From Acetobacter okinawensis (GTDB lineage Bacteria > Pseudomonadota > Alphaproteobacteria > Acetobacterales > Acetobacteraceae): a stretch of 64,000 nt of DNA. The notes under the pieces were generated by a model. It was not told where the DNA came from and made no database searches. It was given only the letters and a program-made list of their open reading frames with translations. The translations under genes were made by a program, and so were the position numbers. The first letter of the stretch is position 1; each line of letters opens with the position of its first letter. Below are positions 63,649 through 64,000 of the stretch, piece after piece. Where the stretch lies: positions 1-64,000 of the forward strand of contig NZ_JOPJ01000007.1 of NCBI RefSeq assembly GCF_002153655.1, in the 5' to 3' direction.

Positions 63649-64000
63649 GGGTGGAGGACGCCAGTACGCACACGCCACGTGCCGGGCAGGTTGCCAGCAG
63701 ATCTGCCATAAGCAGAGCCCCGTTCTGGACAGGGGGCGTGTAGCGGTCGGCAATGCTGCCGTGCAGCGAGTCGTCATTCATCCTTGCGTAATCCGGAAAA
63801 GCAGACCACGGCAGCAAAGACGGAGTTCCAGTTTTCGTCAATCGCACGCAAAGGCCATGCCGTGTTGTTGTGGTGACATGGATGTTCACGTTTTGCCCTA
63901 TGTCTGGGCGCAAAAAGGCCGCTGCCAGCCGATTTTGGCTGTCCTGAGCACTTCTGGCGGCCCTGCGTTCGGTAAAATTAAGGTGCGACGCCAACGTACG
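63641..64000 (-). CDS. Ribonuclease R family exoribonuclease, C-terminal part
   Basis: The frame is open to the right edge, so only the last about 120 residues are seen. SHLNFTERRAARSAQDSQNR matches the end of the RNB catalytic domain (consensus H-S-TERRA). GLCVRLTKTGTPSLLPWSAF and PDYARM match the S1 RNA-binding domain of RNase R, where G-FV-L-ETGADGLVP is usual. RNase R degrades structured RNA from the 3' end. The basic tail seen in many RNase R proteins is missing. It overlaps the S41 gene by 8 bases. Confidence 0.72.
   Translation of the reverse strand, partial: RTLASHLNFTERRAARSAQDSQNRLAAAFLRPDIGQNVNIHVTTTTRHGLCVRLTKTGTPSLLPWSAFPDYARMNDDSLHGSIADRYTPPVQNGALLMADLLATCPARGVCVLASSTHA

Noticed and set aside
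1-64000. CRISPR arrays, insertion sequences, prophage or toxin-antitoxin genes
   Set aside because: No regularly spaced repeats, transposase, phage structural or typical toxin-antitoxin pairs were recognised on reading both strands.

Overview
The window looks like ordinary chromosome of an acetic acid bacterium (Alphaproteobacteria, Acetobacteraceae; Acetobacter or a close relative). This rests on high GC, alphaproteobacterial gene neighbourhoods (argD-argF-hslO, lspA-DUF3035, mlaE-mlaF, mtnB-mtnD-mtnC) and many families typical of the group (DUF1491, DUF3035, DUF423, DUF3772/MscS). The genus cannot be fixed from the sequence alone. No insertion sequence, prophage, CRISPR array, plasmid function or rRNA is visible. 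There is one tRNA, tRNA-Gly(CCC).

Layout. 1-8.7 kb: the end of a short-chain dehydrogenase, gmk, dnaB, a large MscS channel, a tiny lipoprotein, mlaF-mlaE, radA and tRNA-Gly. 8.7-22.1 kb is the most accessory-like part: an AT-rich regulatory region, an outer-membrane porin followed by an amino-acid permease, a DUF1275 protein, putA lacking its usual DNA-binding domain, a GntR/FCD regulator, a DUF2501 secreted protein, an acetyl-CoA synthetase, a DUF1653 protein, and two uncharacterised envelope proteins. 22.1-38.9 kb: an RlmM-like methyltransferase, DUF423, cobalamin adenosyltransferase, an AT-hook coiled-coil protein, a D-lactate/D-2-hydroxyglutarate-type dehydrogenase, a tail-anchored coiled-coil protein with tsaC/sua5, cysQ, pepA, holC, an aldo/keto reductase, an HtrA protease, hrpB and a lipoprotein. 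37.9-41.6 kb: the arginine operon argD-argF-(105-aa protein)-hslO, preceded by an intrinsic terminator inside its leader. 41.6-53.8 kb: recX, a CHAP lipoprotein, a lone tatA, the methionine-salvage run mtnB-mtnD-mtnC, ribF, ileS, lspA, a DUF3035 lipoprotein, mutL and an orphan nuoM. 53.8-64 kb: an EamA exporter, parE, two unknown envelope proteins, an Rrf2 regulator divergent from cysK, an OmpA-family protein, DUF1491, an S41 protease and the C-terminal end of RNase R.

How the genes may work together. The porin, permease, PutA and GntR regulator can be read as one module for taking up and oxidising proline or a related amino acid. The porin and putA upstream regions share a 12-bp palindrome. 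Rrf2 next to cysK suggests local control of cysteine synthesis. The arginine operon has a promoter followed at once by a terminator, which suggests attenuation or transcriptional insulation. Most other genes are housekeeping genes in tightly packed groups, several joined by 4-base start/stop overlaps.

Limits. Functions come from reading motifs and recalled family patterns, without database searches. Start sites are chosen from Shine-Dalgarno sequences, signal peptides and gene overlaps, and several remain ambiguous. I did not find a clearly new multi-gene system. The best leads are regulatory (arginine leader, shared palindrome, Rrf2/cysK) and a few unassigned small proteins.
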